Below, one piece after another: positions 46,099 through 60,912 of a stretch of 64,000 nt of DNA. The DNA lies in the NCBI GenBank assembly GCA_034687125.1, contig JAQGBZ010000011.1:186001-250000 (forward strand), read 5' to 3'. Source of the stretch: Neelides folsomi. Taxonomy: Eukaryota > Arthropoda > Collembola > Neelipleona > Neelidae. Under the pieces are notes generated by a model. It made no database searches, was not told the DNA's origin, and was given only the letters and a program-made list of their open reading frames with translations. Each line of letters begins with the position of its first letter. Within the stretch, counting starts at the first letter, position 1. The position numbers were made by a program, and so were the translations under genes.

Positions 46099-49000
46099 CC
46101 TCATTGCTCAGTCTCCTTTAACTAATGTAATTAACATTCAAATCTTTCCTTCTAATATACTGACGTGCAAAATATTTGCCAGTTTGAGATTATACAATGT
46201 ATTCATATCCTATAAATTAAGTATATTAATCAAACTAATAAATGAATCGAAATCGTGTACTTTGACTGAAATCGAATAAATAATAACATTATCAGTATTC
46301 CTAAAGGCAATGGATTTAAAATAAAGTTGGAGTTGTACATACTACTCTTGTTATTTATTGCGAGCATTTAATTATTTAATATTCATGCTGGGATAAGGAA
46401 GGAGCGTTCTCCATAAAAGTTCCAAATTAAGTTGCATTCTAAGCATTTGTGACTTGACTACGTTCCAATGTGCGAAAGACGCAATCAATGTTCTCGCCGA
46501 CTCGGCTTTACTTTTGTTTGTTTTCACGAGAACTTAAGATTAACAGAAACGAAGGGGCTTAAAATTAAGGTATTGATTCATTGTGCATCATTGCTCAGTA
46601 GTTTTCGCCTGTGCTAAATGAAGAAATTAAATTAGGGAGCATATTAGCTTCACAAGCAGCCTACTTCTCACTCAATTCAATTTTAGAAAATAATTTCATT
46701 CTTGGTTAACAATTTCCTTTCAGAATACATATTATTACCTTAATAAGCCACTTTGAATCTAATGAACCAACGGAAGGCCATATCCACTCTATGTTATTAG
46801 TGTACAAGACCAAAATTTATTAGTGTAGTTAAAGATTTCCTATAAAGACTATGATTTCTAGTTAGTCATTCACGACAAAATTCATCAACATGGAACTATC
46901 TGTAGAAATTGGATTTAGACGAATTTATCCATCACATTTGCAAGATGAAAATTATCAAACTCTCACTATGATTTTACATGAAAAATACTCATGGCTTTGA
47001 TTCAAGTCTAGTTTAGTTATATTAGCACATAGTTGTTTGCGCTTCAAGGACATTAAAATGCCTACACATTTGAAACTTTTTAGTTACGGGAACTTAATTT
47101 GTCAAAGAAAATTTCTCAGCTAGTTAACTTGATTTTAGGATCAATAAGGAAGGCAAATAAAAAACTCAAAAAACTGACAAGTATTTATTCTATATTTATG
47201 TATATTTGTATTTATCAGTAGATGCAAAATGTATTCAATTTACGCATTAATATCATGAACGACATTCATTTTCATTTTTCATGCAAAAAAGCAAAGGTCA
47301 TCAAAGCAGGAAGAAAATCAAAAATGCTGTATAAAGCGTAAATATGTATTTAATGAACATGGGCAACTACTACTTAAGTATGTATTCATGTAGACTCTAC
47401 ATCATACCATTGTTACGAAATCTCCAATGTAGAATTTATACATCTGCCTGTTGTTAAATATTTTCCTCATTCAATCTCAATAACATCCTTTCGCCGAATT
47501 TGAAGAGGGGAAATTGCTTTCTTCTCAAGAGGAGCAAAAGAATAATTAGATTTTAAAGAGGAGAGTCAATAGTACATTTAGGTCTGCCATAGTCATGGGA
47601 CACTCTTGGGATTCTTTCGATGACGAATTCTGCTCTCCTCTAAAATACCACTAAAGATTCAAGTCGAGCATGCGTTATCTGTATGTATATAAAATGGAAA
47701 GTTGGTAATGTTCCTTCAACATCTCGCTTAAAGAGGAGAGAGAGGCAAAGAAAGGAAGCACAAACAAAGATCATTCGACTTCGCTTAAAAGTGTGGCAAT
47801 TTCGCCGAGATAAAACCCAGCCTCATCCATTACCCTTCCTGTCTTCTTCTCAACTCAATCACAATATTTGCCATCACATCACACCAGTTAACCAATAAAT
47901 TACAAAATAATACATTTCTATTTACATAAAATACCAATCATATCATTATTTGTATTTATCATTTAATTTTAATTACACGAATTGATATCGTGTATAAAAT
48001 TACAATTTTGTATGTTGTTTTATAGCATATTTGCTTAAATAGTTAAGATGGAAAAATGACCGTGAAATAGCCAAATCAACGTCAAGGGAAAAAGGATCGT
48101 ACATCAGTTCTATTTGATTATCGGTGGAATATAAATATTTAATTGCAAGTTTATCCAATGTGAAGTGGAAAGGGCGGTTAGACCAATGAGGGAAAGTGAA
48201 TTGGTTCAGTTAATGTTCTTTATTTCACTGGTACTTGTTGAGAGTAGTACAATTTGATTTCCCGTGACTTTGGTAAGGAGGTTAAAGAGCTAATGGAAAT
48301 TAATTATTCATCTTTGGCCCTATTAATAGCGGAAGAACTGAGGCATTGGATTGCAAAATGATTGTGGCGAATGGACTGCCCCTTCTCATCTCCTCAGTGT
48401 TGTTCATCTTCCCCAAGGAATCTCCTTTCCCTGTGCTATTATATGGCCTACATTACATCCACCCATTCACGTTTCAATCATCATTACTCCATTGCCTTGA
48501 CTGACTCAGAAATTTAATCAACAATATTACGCTACTTTAGGAAAACTCGACCCTTGTTTCCCATTCTGAAATTCAGCGAAACATGAAAACCACTAAGGGG
48601 CTCTTCAGTCCTCTCGTTCCTCTTGAAACATTTGAACATACGGGATGCTTCAGACTTCCGCACACTTTTACTCAAGGGCTTCAATCTTCAATTCCCTCAG
48701 CCGTTTACATTATTAATTCGGCGGTTAAGTTGGAATATGAATAGAGGAGTAAGTGGAAACTAATTAGGAATAAACATATAGAGAGTTTAAATAACAAGTA
48801 CCAATTCAACTTCCATAATATAACCAGTAACCAGAGAGAATTTGTAATAGTATGATAAACACATTGTTAATGTATGGTTGTGATATGTTGGTTATTTTAT
48901 GAATAATTTTGAAATTCTCTCATGATTGGTGCAACTCTGGGTCAGAAATTGGAAGTTATTTAATTCACTTTCAAGAGAACTCCATTAACCATGTTGACGC

Positions 49001-49281
49001 AGTACTTTATTAAGCTATAAAACTTCCAGTTCCACCCAATTATTCCATACTTACTTTTACCACCATTATTTAACAAAAAAACTTGGACAAAGAAAATAAA
49101 AAGTTTTGCCAATTAAAAGGACGCTCTAATGCAGAAATGATGCTTCATCATTGCAGCTCGGAGTTGAGAACAAGTAGAATAATTTTCCATTCAGGGTTTA
49201 TTTCACTTTTGAATCCTGGAAGAATGTTTTTTGAGTGAATTTTTATGTTTTGAAGACCGTGATTAATATAATAGTCGAAGA
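46099..49281. other. Intergenic region between MLK and the K2P channel
   Basis: About 3.2 kb. AATAAA signals at about 46277 and 46321 are plausible poly(A) signals for the MLK long isoform. The remainder is AT-rich; the open frame at 47683-47898 has no recognisable features. The promoter of the K2P gene must lie here or its 5' untranslated exon further upstream. Confidence 0.5.
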
Positions 49282-52200
49282 ATGCCACAAAGGAATCAAG
49301 AATTGCTTCGAAAGCGAAGAACAATCTGCAAAACTCTTCGTTTGAAAGAAGAAAATATCCGATTTATTCTTCTCGCTCTCTTCCTTTACATCTATCTTGC
49401 CATCGGGGCCCTTGTTTTCCAAACAGTCGAGGAGCCCGAAGAGAACAATTTGAGATCCAATTTTTTGCGTTTGTACAACAATGTTGTTTATAAATTGGCA
49501 AACGGAAGTGCAATGGAGCGGGGACCAGAGGGACTTTCACTTGATAACATTCATGAATTGCTCTATGCTTATGGAAATGCAACCAAGGCGGGCGTTCTAT
49601 TCAAAAGGAGACGTTGGGACTATCTTGGAAGTTTTCACTTTACGTGGACCATTGTTAGTACAATTGGTAAGCTTATGCTTTTATTCATATTTCGATTCTA
49701 TTCTAAATATTACATAAGATCTCCACATAAGGTATCTTCAAGGAATCGAAACTAAATGCTCATGCTAATGCTAAGTCGATCAAATCGTGAATATTTGAAC
49801 TCTTTGAGCAAAAAGTGACTGAACAAAATATATTCAATTTTCTTTTGAAGTTGACTACATATTAGTACATATTATGTACTTATATTGTAGTTTGTAGTAA
49901 TATGTAATATGAGTATGAGTAATAAAAGAGTAGTACCTTATCTAGTATGTAGGTATACTAACATAGGTAAAAGTATATTGTATGGTATATGATTTGGATT
50001 TGAATTTGAGCCTTCAAATCATAAGTTTTGGCAAATGCTTTCCAATACCATTAAACTTTTCTGCTTTTCATATTGTCAAAAGAGACAAATAAACATCCAA
50101 GACATCTCTCAAGTTTTGTATCAATTTTTTTAAAGTGCCTATACAGCAAAAACAAATAAATACTTTAGCATTATAACGGGTTTTGGAGTAGAAAGTCTTG
50201 ATAAATTATAATTATTTTATATGAAAAACTTCAACAGGCTTCGCATCTGTCCTCGTTGAAAGTTTCAGAATAGCTTTGATGTTCTTTTACTTATTTTTAT
50301 AGTTAGTTAGTGAAAATTAATTACAAAACATTTGCGACGTAACCTACATTTTATATATAAAAGATGACTGAAATAAATATTTATATGTGCATGATAGCAT
50401 GGAAAAAACCTGTAGCTCAGCCATTATGAAAACGAGTGCAATGTTGATGAATTTTTTTCTCTTATAGGATACGGAGCTACAACGCCAATGACAACCCTTG
50501 GGAAGCTGTTAATAATTCCATATGGATTCTTTGGATGTGCGAGCGGTCTATTATTCTTTAATCTCTTTCTGGAGAGGATCATTACCTTCCTGGCGAGCTG
50601 CATGAGGTTCTACCGGATCCAAAGACAGAAGCGGAGAGCTTTCATCTACGGCGGAGCTGGCGTGGGCGGCGACGTGTGGGGCGGCCGAAGAAGCTCACAA
50701 TCTTCAACAGGAGAAGGTCAAGAAGAGGCGGACTGGAAACCGAGTGTTTATTGGGTCATGGTTTGTCTCGTCCTCATGTCTGCCTCCGTCATTTTCTCCT
50801 CCGCTGCCATGTTCACCTCCATGGAGAATTGGACCTTCACGGACTCTATTTATTTTTGTTTCGTTTCTTACGCCACTATCGGATTTGGAGACTTCGTCTC
50901 TCTCCAACAACCCAACTATGGACCCTACGAGACTTTCTACCGATCTTCGGCCTTTGTGCTCATGGTCTTCGGATGCTGGTGAGCTTCTCAACACCCCGCA
51001 TAGCTTAAATCTCCCAACCTCTCACTCCCATTTCCACTCCTATTCAATCTCAATCTCCGCCAGGCACGAACCGTCGGGATCATCAAAGACATACCATGCC
51101 TTTTATTTTATGCTCTCAGAGTCCCGATTTTCAAATCTGTCCGTCTTCGGAGCTCTCAAGCCTAAAACAAAATTATAAAAGATAAAGGTCCGCTGTGAGA
51201 TAAGAATGATGTTTGAAAGCAAGATCCTGTGGTTTGCACAGAAATGAGTCTTTATACAATATCCTTGCGAAATATTTCCCTTATCAAAGTGCTGATTCTT
51301 CTTGAGGCTCTGGAGACTTGCAATTTCCTTCCGGATAGAAAAAATAAAACACATTTAGATGAATGAGCACTCACCATAAAGCTTTCTCCAAAATGGTTAG
51401 TTTTGGAATAGGTCCATTTTATATAAAACCTCCGGACTCCTGGGTTCTTCCGCAGTCCATATGCCGTCTCTCATGTTAAGTATTTTCATCGGGTACAAAC
51501 GAGCATGTTATACATACCGATTTAAATGCACATTCGGAAAATATTATAATACATTGCTAGTTTTTTGAAAAAATGTAAAAGTGCACAGGAAAAATGTCAA
51601 CTTGCCAAAATCATTGTCTATCGTTCTTGTCTTGTTAGGATGTTTTATCACTTGTGATATGAAGCTTTACTTTCAGAAATATCCTTTGTGCTTTATGTTA
51701 TGCATTATTTATATCTAAAATATGTATTTATATTTTCGCGAATATCTATGCATAATGCATACACTCATGGATGTTTCCTGGAAATCCTGATCCCTTGAAC
51801 ATTATGGAATTCATATGATGACATTACCGTGTTTTGTTTACCATAATAGTAAAGAAACTGTAATATGTATATTTCATTTTTTGCATTTATATTTTTCATC
51901 AATGTCATCAACTTATTCTTAAAGTAGCCATGTTAAATAGATGCTTCATCACTTGCATAAATAGAACTTTTTATCATTGAGATGTTTTCAGCTTTGTCAC
52001 AATTTATTAGCATATAGTTTTTATATTTTTACTTTCATGAGTCATGAGTACATGTAAGTTTATTTGACAAGGACCGTTTAAATAGTTCAATAAACTAACC
52101 ATGTAGAAAAAACAACTATCAGGACTGAATGGTAAACACGCAATGGTTAAAATGGGGATAATTGTATGATTTCTAGTTGCCTCTACTCATTGCTGAATGT

Positions 52201-52660
52201 CCTTTCCATTGTCATCAAAGAAAGCCTCAATTATCTAATCAGAAAACTTGACTTCGATTCCCTCAAATGTTCTTGTTTCCGATGCGAGGACTCAATGCGA
52301 CGACGACTCTCAGTGAAAAGAAAGCGCGGTTCAAAGGGAAAGAGTTCTTCCGACCGTTCCAGCTGTCACATAGCAATTCTTAAAACACGGTCTCAGGTGG
52401 CCGAGTCACATCCTGGAGCTCAGTCTTCCCTTCACAACAGTTGTCTCGACCTGGATGAGCGAAGATACTCAGGGGAGAATATGATCTCAATCCGAGGAGA
52501 ACTAAACAACAAAGTGTCCCTCGCTGTGATGCAAAAAAGACTTTACGAGACGGCTCAAATGAGTAAAATCTCCTCCCACGAAGCAGAGTGTTCGGTAAAA
52601 CCAGTGGGCCCGCTCGCCCTCGCCATCGTGTCCGAGAAACTTGGCGACAATAAGGGCTAA
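49282..52660 (+). CDS. KCNK13: Two-pore-domain potassium channel, THIK (KCNK13/KCNK12) type
   Basis: Background (leak) potassium channel of the plasma membrane, acting as a dimer. Three exons: 49282-49666, 50468-50978, 52177-52660; 459 residues. An in-frame TAA lies 18 bases upstream of the ATG. M1 is FILLALFLYIYLAIGALVFQ. The M1-P1 extracellular loop has NGS and NAT glycosylation sites. P1 has TIGYG; then M2 (IPYGFFGCASGLLFFNLFLE), a cytoplasmic loop, and a family-specific DWKPSVYWVM before M3. P2 has TIGFG, and M4 is FGCCCLYSLLNVLSIVIKES. The tail contains SGENMISIRGELNNKVSLAV, matching the THIK tail. This is the THIK rather than the TWIK or TASK branch by WKPSVY and the tail. An AATAAA overlaps the stop codon region at 52660. 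Confidence 0.92.
49667..50467. other. Intron 1 of the K2P channel
   Basis: 801-bp AT-rich intron that interrupts the first glycine codon of the P1 selectivity filter. No other feature seen. Confidence 0.8.
50979..52176. other. Intron 2 of the K2P channel
   Basis: About 1.2-kb AT-rich intron interrupting M4 coding sequence. Open frames at its start are read-through of the exon and show no independent protein features. Confidence 0.8.
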
Positions 52661-55600
52661 ATAAAGAAAGTCACCATTTCCCTCGGACGTCACGAGTAAA
52701 TAAAAATAGTCAAACCTCTCGCCCTTAAATATAAATATATATATAAGGAAGAAATAAAATTGGGATCCCTGAAGAGCCCTCCATATAACGTAGGTTGACA
52801 AATGTGAATGGGCTGAAGGAAGGGAACATGATGTTATTGCGCAGCTTAATAAGTATCTCCTTAACTTCAGTTAACGAAGAAATTTGTAGGACCTATTTCT
52901 TCATTTTATGGGAGGGATTGGAAGGGAAGTGGAATCCGAGATCTTAACTCACTCTCTTTTCCTCTTTCTGCCAGACGAGTGCGATGTTCTCCGAGTGAAA
53001 TGGCCCGAACGTGCTAAAAGTATAGCTAATGCATATTAGGAGAAAATTCTATGGTTTCTCTGGTATACCATCCTGTTGCTGCTTCATCCCTACATTTAAA
53101 GCCAAACGCCCCTGTCGACCACCCGTGTTTTGGGAGTTGTAAAAGTGTTAACTATTGGAATGATTTTATTTTAAATTCAAAGTTTTCCACGAACCAAGCT
53201 TCAACCCCGTTTCATCGCAATCGCAATCCAGTTTCATTATTAAAAACACTTTGAGCAATAATATAAAACTTTATGGAGTAATTGATATCACCTCTTGAAA
53301 TTCAATGATCAAGATTCATTGAAATCGATATTTAAGAGAGCATTTTCCGCTTTTAAGAGCGTAAATTTTTAATTTAGCAAAATTGGTTTATGTAATATAT
53401 TATTAGGTATAAATACATACCGGCTAGTACATACCTACTTTCTCTATACTATATTTAAATACACGTTATATTTTATTGATAAATTCTATTTAAAAACTAT
53501 TAAAGTCATTTAAAAGTAAATTTTGTGTAGATATCACATGCACAGATGCAAACGTATTTAAATATCATATTTTGTCTCCCCAAAATAAAAATCTCCAATG
53601 TACAATAGGAGTTAACATTAATAGTTGAATCTGGGCAAGGTGGATCTGTATAGACCAAACTCCCTTGACTGTAAACCTACCTTGTCTAAAATTTAGAATT
53701 TTACAATTATAATTATACATAAATATCTAGAATAATAGAATGAAGTAAGCTTAAAATTAATCTATTTTCGGGGTCTGAGAATTTACTTAATATTTAGTGG
53801 TAGCGCGATACCCTACATTGAGTACATGTAAGTATGGTATTTACATAAAAGTGCTAGATGAATTTAATTAATAAGATTAAAAGTTATCCTTAAATTACAT
53901 CTTACAAATGTAATTAATGCATATCAAAAATAATAAAAAGAATCGAAAGAATTTTGGAAATACCCATTTATTATTCATTTTTGGTTAGGTAAGGTAAATA
54001 GTATTAGTCAATCATCTCATTCATCAAATGTGGTGAGCATTTTGTTGAGTAGACCGTTTAATAACTCATATGTCCATACATGTACCATAACAGATACTGT
54101 AGCAGTAGCATGTATTAGTAAGAGAAAAGCGAGCAATATATTTTTGGAACCTAATGAAAGTGCGATGAATAGATGGAATGGCAAATGCAAATAAGTGAAC
54201 CATCGTCAAATATTCCCTCACTCTCAGTGGAATCTCTTATTTTGAGAAGGTAATTTGTTCAGAAAACTGCAATGCAGACGAAATCTTGGAGTGGAGTTGT
54301 AAAGGTCGAGGAGAAAGTCCCACTTTCAATCCCTATCCACTCAATGTCATGTTCATGCTGGCTCGTCTATTCAACCGAAATGAAACATCTTTATTTTCCT
54401 GTTTCGGTAAGCCAAAGTTAAATCAAAGCAGCTCCCCTTCTGCATCAAGATTTCAGGACTTGGGAACTCTCTGGTCACAATGTGAACCAAACGGATCTCA
54501 AATAAAAAGCTGTGAAAGAGAAAACTTGGTAAAAATGAAATAAATGGTTCTGGGGAAAGAAGTGAAAAAGTTCATAACTATTGTACAGAATGCATGTTTT
54601 ATGCTCAGCACGAACCGACTTCGAAATGGGATCAGAGTCTTTGACTTTTGTTGAAACAAATTTAAAACTTTATTAATGAGAAAGATGTTAAAACTCATAT
54701 CTATGTGAAGTCAAATTATTCACAAAGAGAATCCAAAGCCCAGTAAAAAGTGAACAATGACGTATGTATTGTAGAACCTTATTCGTGTTTCGTATATTTT
54801 CTTAGATTTGAACGCTCATTGAGCCACGTGTGCTCACATTAATTTACAATTTATATTGAGGTTCAATCGGCAAACTTGCCATTTCGCTCAATTGCACAAA
54901 GTAGAAGGAATATTTACTTTATTCTACGTGGTAATGCAACAATAAAATTTTATGAGATTTTAATTTCATTCTTCATGTTCTTTTCATTAATTCCCTTCAT
55001 TTCAAACGCAAATAATTTACAAGTATCCCGTAAAACAATAAAGTTAATAAGTTCATTTTTCATGAGTGGTTTGAGGGCTTAGGGAGTGATTGCATTCCCG
55101 GGTCTTATACTCAAAACTTTTATGCCTGGTTACCTTTTTGATGATTAAATTGAATATACTTACCTGGAGTAAGAATGTAAGATATTAGTAGGACCACTAG
55201 TAAACTATGTATTTATGTAGTTAAAAGTTTTCTATCAAAATGAAAGCAGTAAAAATAAGGATCCCCTCATAAAGTGTTGTAATGAATATCATGCATAAAA
55301 TTGTAGCCATTGTGAATAACTCTACCCTCACATATTATGTAATACTCAAACATATTCTTATCATGAATAAATACATAAATGCAGTATAGGTAGTAATATA
55401 AGTGGCCTTTAATACTTATCAAGGCACTTAAGATAAGTAATATATGGTGTGCTTAATGGTATTTGTGTTATAGTATTCATAAAATTTACATAATAGGATA
55501 TACAAGGATAGATATTTGGAATACTCTACTTTTAATATTAATAATTTGCGAAATTCTACAATATCGTAATATTTCTAAAATTCCGTATACCATACATACA

Positions 55601-58600
55601 CGTGTAGATTTCATAATAAGATTAATATAATATATTTAAACTCTATAGAGTTATGACTTAAGAGCTTTTACTAAGCTTGTCTATATATATATATATATCC
55701 ATTCTTACCTGTTTCAAGAAGTCATTAACAATGGAATTCTTTGAAACTTAGGATCCGATGGCTAACCGTTTTCCAAGTTAACTCCCAAGCCTTTGAAGTT
55801 TATAATCCCTTTGAGTTATACCTAAGCTATCAACGTTGCATAAATAATAAATTAAATGCTTTAGATGTTAATGATAGTTTAGATTCAATTCATACATAAC
55901 TCATTACCAAACTAAACTTCTACTTATAATTAGTTTCAAATGTTCTTGAAGGGATATGAGCAAGGCTGACCTTAGAACTTTAGAAATATGGGCAGATAGA
56001 GAATTTTAATGTGGATAAAATAAGAATAATTTGGGTATTTTGATGAAATACCTACTATGTATGTAAGTAGGAAACTAAAAGTACATATCTTATGCTTGAG
56101 TCTCATTGCGAATCTGTAAAAACATTTTATGCCATCAGCCAACGTTAATCTTTCTCCATGAGAAATAAAATAATATTATGTATAAGGTATGAGTAGTTAA
56201 TTTTTGTAGATTTATTAATATTAAATATGGGTATGTTTTCCGTTCTTCTCAAAGTACATTTTTATCTTGATTATTAAGAAACACAAATACATAAAAATTC
56301 CGAGTAATAGTTAGATTTAAAGAGTGAAATACTTAAAAGTGAAAATGAACAAAATTTCACTGATTGTAAAAATTTAAGAGAAATTATAATTTGAATCTTT
56401 TGAATCATTATAAAATTAATTTCAGAAACTTGATTAAAGACTTTTGAACAAATTGTTTAAATATACATCTCAGATGAGTTATTATTTGAAAAGCAGTTTT
56501 CGGTCCTTGGCAGATTCTCTCTTCCAATGTTCCAATCTTGGGGTATTCATGTGGACACGCATTACGTGCCTTCCAAGCGTCTGAATCAAATTCAAAGAGA
56601 ATATTTATAGTGTGTAAGATAACGTAGAGTTCTCCCCAAAAGCCTCAACAAAGATGTTTCTCTATTATGATAGAGTATTCAGATGGCCCCTGGGCATGTT
56701 TTTGTAGGCATTGAAAGACGAGGTCTTTCTACTTCACAGAAAAGCTGCCTCTCATCATATTAAACTCGTCGTTCCGTAAATATTTTATTGGACACATTAT
56801 ATACGTACCGTATCTCGAGCTCTTCACTGTTCCTCTGTCACAATGAAGTTGGTATCAAAAAGGGGGAATTGTCATCATTTTCATGTCTTCATCTCCATTC
56901 ATTTTGTTTCATCTCTAAAATATAGAATCGGCTAAAATGATGTGTCTCTAGATTCCAACGTTGTTGTAATTCCAGCCTGAATCCTGGAAAACATTTCGAC
57001 TTAAGACTTAAGATAATGTTACATATAAATATTTTCTCTGATATTTAACATGCATAATATATGGTATATGTACATAGTAGATACATTGATGCATTTGTAT
57101 TTAAATGTCATTATAAAAGTAAGATTTAACAATGAAATACCTTTAGATAAAAGGGATATTCATATTAAGATGTAAATATCATTTTTTCATTGTTTCCAGT
57201 CATCACTTGAATGACTTGAGAATTTCTAGTAGAGTAGTGGAGTTGTCTATAATAAACTCGGAAACAACTCTATTGTTATTCACCAATTTTTCATCTTACT
57301 TCCGGGATTTCGGTTCAAGGATTATTTAACATTGTGGGTTTGAATATTTCAGTGGTCCACCAGTTCAATTTATCTATTGTCCGATTCGAACAATTAATTA
57401 ATAGTGAAAGTTTATAATATATTTACGATGCATTTAAAGATTTAAAGTATTCATAAGTTGGTGTTTTAATATTTTATGTGAAATGATTACCTATGCTTTT
57501 ACGATTTTGTCGAGATCGAGAAGAATTTGTAAGCCGAATCTTAATGGGATCGTACAATTTGAAAATTTTGTTCATGTTGAAATTCTTTACGGGTATCCAA
57601 ATCTTTTCCAAAATAGCTATAAATAAAAATATGGGAATATTTTATTAATATTAGTATTAATGATGCATATTATATCTGTATAATAAAAATTAAGATTTCA
57701 TTCAATTGCTTACCGAATATTTGTACATACGCCTAATTATGGAAATCGGGAGGGATGATCCAATTGTTCAAATTATCAAATACGATCAAGGGGCCGGACG
57801 ACGGCCAGGTCAATGTCAATCTAACAGCCAGATATTCAACCGAATCCAATTCCGAGCACTCGTAGTCGTACCTCTCAGGTCGCTCACGTTTCTCCTTTCA
57901 AGAAGATGTTGAAGATTGAAGATTTGTGTGTTGTAGTGTTGTTTGACTTGTTTGTGCTCTGTGATTTGTTTTGTGGTAGCGGTGGCTTCTCTTCTCTGAT
58001 TCTCTCCTCATTTTCCTCAACTCGAAATTTAGTCTCAACTCTCTTCTTCTCTCACCTGTACCTGTCTCAAAGTTTTTCAATAATTCAATGAGTACCAAGC
58101 CAAGGGACAAAACAATTCAATTTGACTGTACATATACTACAGATATATTTAATTTACTTATACGCATCTTAGATCTTGGTCAGATGTTTATTACACATAG
58201 TTATTATACCTAAGTGTCTAATAAAAATTTATTTTATTTGTTAAATATTTTTGAAAACTTGATATATCTGTAATGTTTAACTCTTTGTCTTTGTACCTTA
58301 TTCTAAAAATTACCTCTATTTGAGTCTCCTATAGATAAGTCTCCTAACATATTATGTTAACTAGAATTGGTACCTGAATATTTACAATTATAATTGTAGG
58401 TTCACTCAGTGAGTCAAGTATGTAAACATTATAAACGTGTTTTAATAAGTAAATTAGGATGGCATTCTCATATTGAATATAATTTGCATTGATCCAAATA
58501 TTATACTTGTATAACGCTCTACCATTTATGCGCAAACCTACTTAATACCTCTCAAATATATTAAATATGTATAGGATAAGTATCATCTACATACATAAAT

Positions 58601-60912
58601 AAATACCTTCATACTTAAATTTATGTTAGTTATAAGTAATAAATACTATATATCAGTACATGGGACATAATATTTGCCTACATACCTATTATTACATTAC
58701 ATTATACCATACTTGCAATACTCTACCTAAATACATCGTATTATATACAATACACTAGTAGTATTTACTTATTTAATGCACATATGTACGTAAATACTAA
58801 TGAGAAAACGTGCTTTACAGTACTGCTCTATAAAATTGGAGATTAATATTGAGAGTTTTGCTTTTAGTATGTGTATCTCTGGGCAGTGACCCCTGGTCAA
58901 TGTTTCACCTTCAAAGTACATGATAAACGATAAGAGGTAACCTCAAAATTTGAAAGAGCAAGTTGTGTTCAAAATAGATAGAAGAAGACCAAACTCAAAC
59001 TATAAAAAATAATCATGGAAATAATACCACGAATGCCGTATCATTGTTTTTAAACCCCTTCATAAAAGGCCATTTGCATAAAAGAGTCTCATCTTAAGAA
59101 GGGTTGAGATTTGATGAAACCGTAGAAGACGTTGGTTCTATATCCATACTTGTCAGTTCTTTATCCTTGCAGGTAAGAAACAGTTAGTCGGAATGAGTGG
59201 GCCATGAGTTTGGGCTGAGAGAAGGAGGTGGAGGCTCTGCAATCCACTGCACTTTTCTCATAACAGGGCATGAGGGATGTTGATGGAAAAGGTAGGAACT
59301 GAAGTCACCTACCTGATGCCTTCACTCCTATTACCACCTTCCCTCCCTCAACCTCAGAAGAAAAGGGGGTGAGGGTGGAAGTTTGATACGATGGAATAAT
59401 AGCAACAGCCTCTCTATGGGCTGGTAAACGTGGAGTTGATTCATAATGAACTTCAGTTGCCAGTTGTGACTTCCGTGATGATGAGGAACAATGGGCTCCT
59501 CAAGTGGACTCTCCACAAGAACAAAAACGGCTCAAATGGTATTTCCCTGTTTTAATTATTTATTTTTCCTCAATCTCTACCTCTTTATTACCTATTCATT
59601 TTTTTAAAAAATTTCATCAACAATCAGGCCAAAATATTATAATTTAATTATAACATTAACATTATGAGCACGAAATTTTATAGCGAATTCGGTTAGGATC
59701 TAAAAAGTAGTTTAGCAAATTAAAAGTTTGTGAATATTTCTTGCATCCAATCGACGATCTAAACATGTAATTGATTGGAAGAAAATTTATTCGTTTTTAA
59801 GTATTTGAAATGCAATTGTAACAATTCTTTAGTGTTTATTGTAGTAAACGAATTAAAAAACCCATTTAGGGGTTACTCATTTCAATTTAGTTCTTATAAG
59901 TATTCAAATGAGAGCACATTGATTGAGTCAGCACTAGCATCAAGTTAAATGTGAAATCAAGAGGGAATATCTCCGCTCGTTGCAATTCAAATGATTAGAG
60001 CTATTCGTAAATCCATGCACTTCTCTCACAGCACAGAGTTAATTTATTTCCTCTGATTTCTTTTTTTCTCTCAAGCCAGTTTGGTACAACTTGACTTTTT
60101 CCTCAGTCGTAAACGTAAAGGGCGTGATCGTAGAGATCCTCGTGTAATACTTACTTTACATTGGTTTGATATTATTGAGATTCATGATTTGCGAGGGACA
60201 CCAATTGATTCTTAAATATCTGTGAGCGAATGTGTGTTCATTTCCTTTCTAATGCACCTAATGCCTTTTTAATAACCCCAAACGAAGTAAAAACTATTGT
60301 TTGTGTGCAGAATGTGTTTTATTCTACTGTACTCTAAATAAATGCATTTAAGTATGGATATCCATACCCATTGTCCTCACATTCTTCATGTGTACGGACC
60401 ATACAGTTGGGAGACTTTTACAATGTGAAACTCTTTGGCTTCAATGAAATTGCTTTTTAACCTCATTTAATGATAGTTTAAAGAAAAACAGGAATTGGAA
60501 GAGGATATAACGTACACGAATAATAATAAGGGATTTTCTCATATTATGTTATCTATTGTAGATATATAATGCACAGCAATCAATCATTATGAAAACCCTA
60601 TAAATTTTGTAGGAATAAGGAATACATAATGGAGAGGATGGCAATAGGAAAATTTATATTTTATTCAACTCCACGTTCTCGATAAGAAATTATCTTAATA
60701 TACCGTATAGGTTTATTATGAATTAAAAACTTAACTTTATACCTTCTTTGACTTGAAGCAAAAACGGTTGGAATTGGATATGTAACAAACCTGGTTTACT
60801 AACTACGACAAACAATGCTCTATTGGACCTTCTTTTTTCGTTTATGCAAGCGTCAATATAAAAATGGCAAAACTTGATTGAATATATTTAAAATAAAATT
60901 TGTTAATTCCAG
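52661..60912. other. Long region without a recognised gene, possibly 5' part of the ced-6-like gene
   Basis: About 8.2 kb of mostly AT-rich DNA. Two less AT-rich patches stand out. At 57735-58090 one strand is pyrimidine-rich, with an exon-like end at CGGCCAG|GT (about 57808). At 59095-59175 an open segment ends in CCTTGCAG|GTAAG. Either could be a 5' exon of the gene whose exon is at 60913, but neither ends in the needed phase with recognisable protein. A (TA)n run lies at 55683-55698. No other repeat or gene is supported. Confidence 0.4.
55683..55698. repeat. (TA)n microsatellite
   Basis: Eight consecutive TA dinucleotides in otherwise AT-rich intergenic DNA. Confidence 0.8.

Noticed and set aside
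54286-54543. 85-codon + strand frame
   Set aside because: No recognisable domain and no supporting splice or conservation signal.
59331-59516. 61-codon minus-strand frame with His/Pro-rich start
   Set aside because: No family recognised; no second exon that would support a gene.
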